A stretch of 64,000 nt of DNA from Pyxidicoccus sp. MSG2. Its GTDB lineage: Bacteria; Myxococcota; Myxococcia; Myxococcales; Myxococcaceae. The notes under the pieces are model-generated. The model was given only the letters and a program-made list of their open reading frames with translations. It made no database searches and had not been told where the DNA came from. Shown piece by piece: positions 63,735 to 64,000 of this stretch; position 1 is the first letter of the stretch, and every line of letters starts with the position of its first letter. The position numbers were made by a program, and so were the translations under genes. Location of the stretch: NCBI RefSeq assembly GCF_026626705.1, contig NZ_JAPNKC010000001.1:4340001-4404000 (forward strand), given 5' to 3'.

Positions 63735-64000
63735 TCACCGCTGACAGGGGACCGGCGAGCAGGCGCCCCATACGCCCCGCCTCGCGCGCCGGGCCTCTGC
63801 CTCCAGCGACTCGAACTCCGCGCGCCGCGCGCTCCCCGCGGGTGGCACGTGCAGCACACAGGCATGGCCCCGCTCCACCAGGAGCGTGTTCACCTCGCGC
63901 CCTTCCACGGACACGTACGCGAGGAGCCGGCCGAAGCGGTCCGTGCACGCCTCACCGTAGGCCAGCGTCACCCGCCGTCCCTCGACGAGGCCGCGGTTGA
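63735..64000 (-). CDS. Staphylococcal-nuclease-like (SNase) protein, C-terminal part (cut by window edge)
   Basis: The frame is open to the window end, giving about 87 residues. The SNase-fold C-terminal half is clear: VEGRRVTLAYGEACTDRFGRLLAYV contains the family DRxGRxLAYV segment with its catalytic Arg, then VNTLLVERGHACVLHVPP and FESLEAEARRARRGVWG. The first half, with the remaining catalytic Arg and Glu, lies outside. Members are often secreted or surface nucleases that cut DNA and RNA. It ends 211 bp upstream of the histidine kinase gene on the same strand. Confidence 0.8.
   Translation of the reverse strand, partial: NRGLVEGRRVTLAYGEACTDRFGRLLAYVSVEGREVNTLLVERGHACVLHVPPAGSARRAEFESLEAEARRARRGVWGACSPVPCQR

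Overview
The window is very GC-rich, densely coded DNA from a myxobacterium of the Myxococcus/Corallococcus/Pyxidicoccus type. The strongest marker is infC, a DsgA-type IF3 with a non-ATG start (ATC after AAGGAG) and a long Lys/Ala/Glu/Pro C-terminal tail. Multi-PAS histidine kinases, a Ser/Thr protein kinase, a sigma-54 activator, many secreted or lipid-anchored proteins and a type VI secretion (T6SS) cargo module also fit.

0-9 kb: end of a PilZ protein, a secreted NTF2-like protein, a secreted neutral ceramidase homologue (Thr at the usual catalytic Ser position), a PAS/GAF histidine kinase, a hexapeptide acyltransferase, a DUF488 protein and a histone-deacetylase-fold protein with an extra C-terminal region. 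9-12.6 kb: a family I.1 lipase and its dedicated foldase, separated by an IS30-family element. 12.6-17.5 kb: PAP2 phosphatase, two ExbD proteins, a small TM2-like protein, an aldehyde dehydrogenase and a coiled-coil membrane protein.

17.6-31.7 kb: a sigma-54 activator with its DNA-binding domain at the N-terminus, heme A synthase, an osmoprotectant ABC transporter (ATPase plus fused binding-protein/permease), three lipoproteins (one DUF4142), an O-methyltransferase, an ArsR-methyltransferase regulator beside ahcY, and a further lipoprotein behind a possible sigma-54 promoter.

31.7-41.8 kb (minus strand): a five-gene, translationally coupled bacterial alpha-2-macroglobulin operon matching the E. 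coli yfaPTASQ set (Pseudomonas mag-type). The macroglobulin carries a CLEQ thioester motif, and its last gene combines HExxH, penicillin-binding-protein-like and SpoIID-like signatures.

42.1-48.9 kb (plus strand): a T6SS cargo module (DUF6484, TIGR02270 HEAT protein, DUF2169, ketosynthase-like protein without its cysteine, DUF4150 PAAR-like tip, AHH nuclease), ending in two tandem Imm11-type immunity genes whose bodies match in length while one tail is acidic and the other basic. Similar 38-bp direct repeats flank the module. I consider this the most novel part of the window.

49-64 kb: VOC and cupin proteins, infC, ribonuclease Z, a PhyH dioxygenase, a Ser/Thr kinase, a DUF938 methyltransferase, a TonB-like protein, a DUF4173 membrane protein, arsenate reductase, TerC, a membrane-anchored helical protein, a PAS histidine kinase and the end of a staphylococcal-nuclease-like protein. 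I saw no tRNA, rRNA or CRISPR array. All family assignments come from reading motifs, without database searches.
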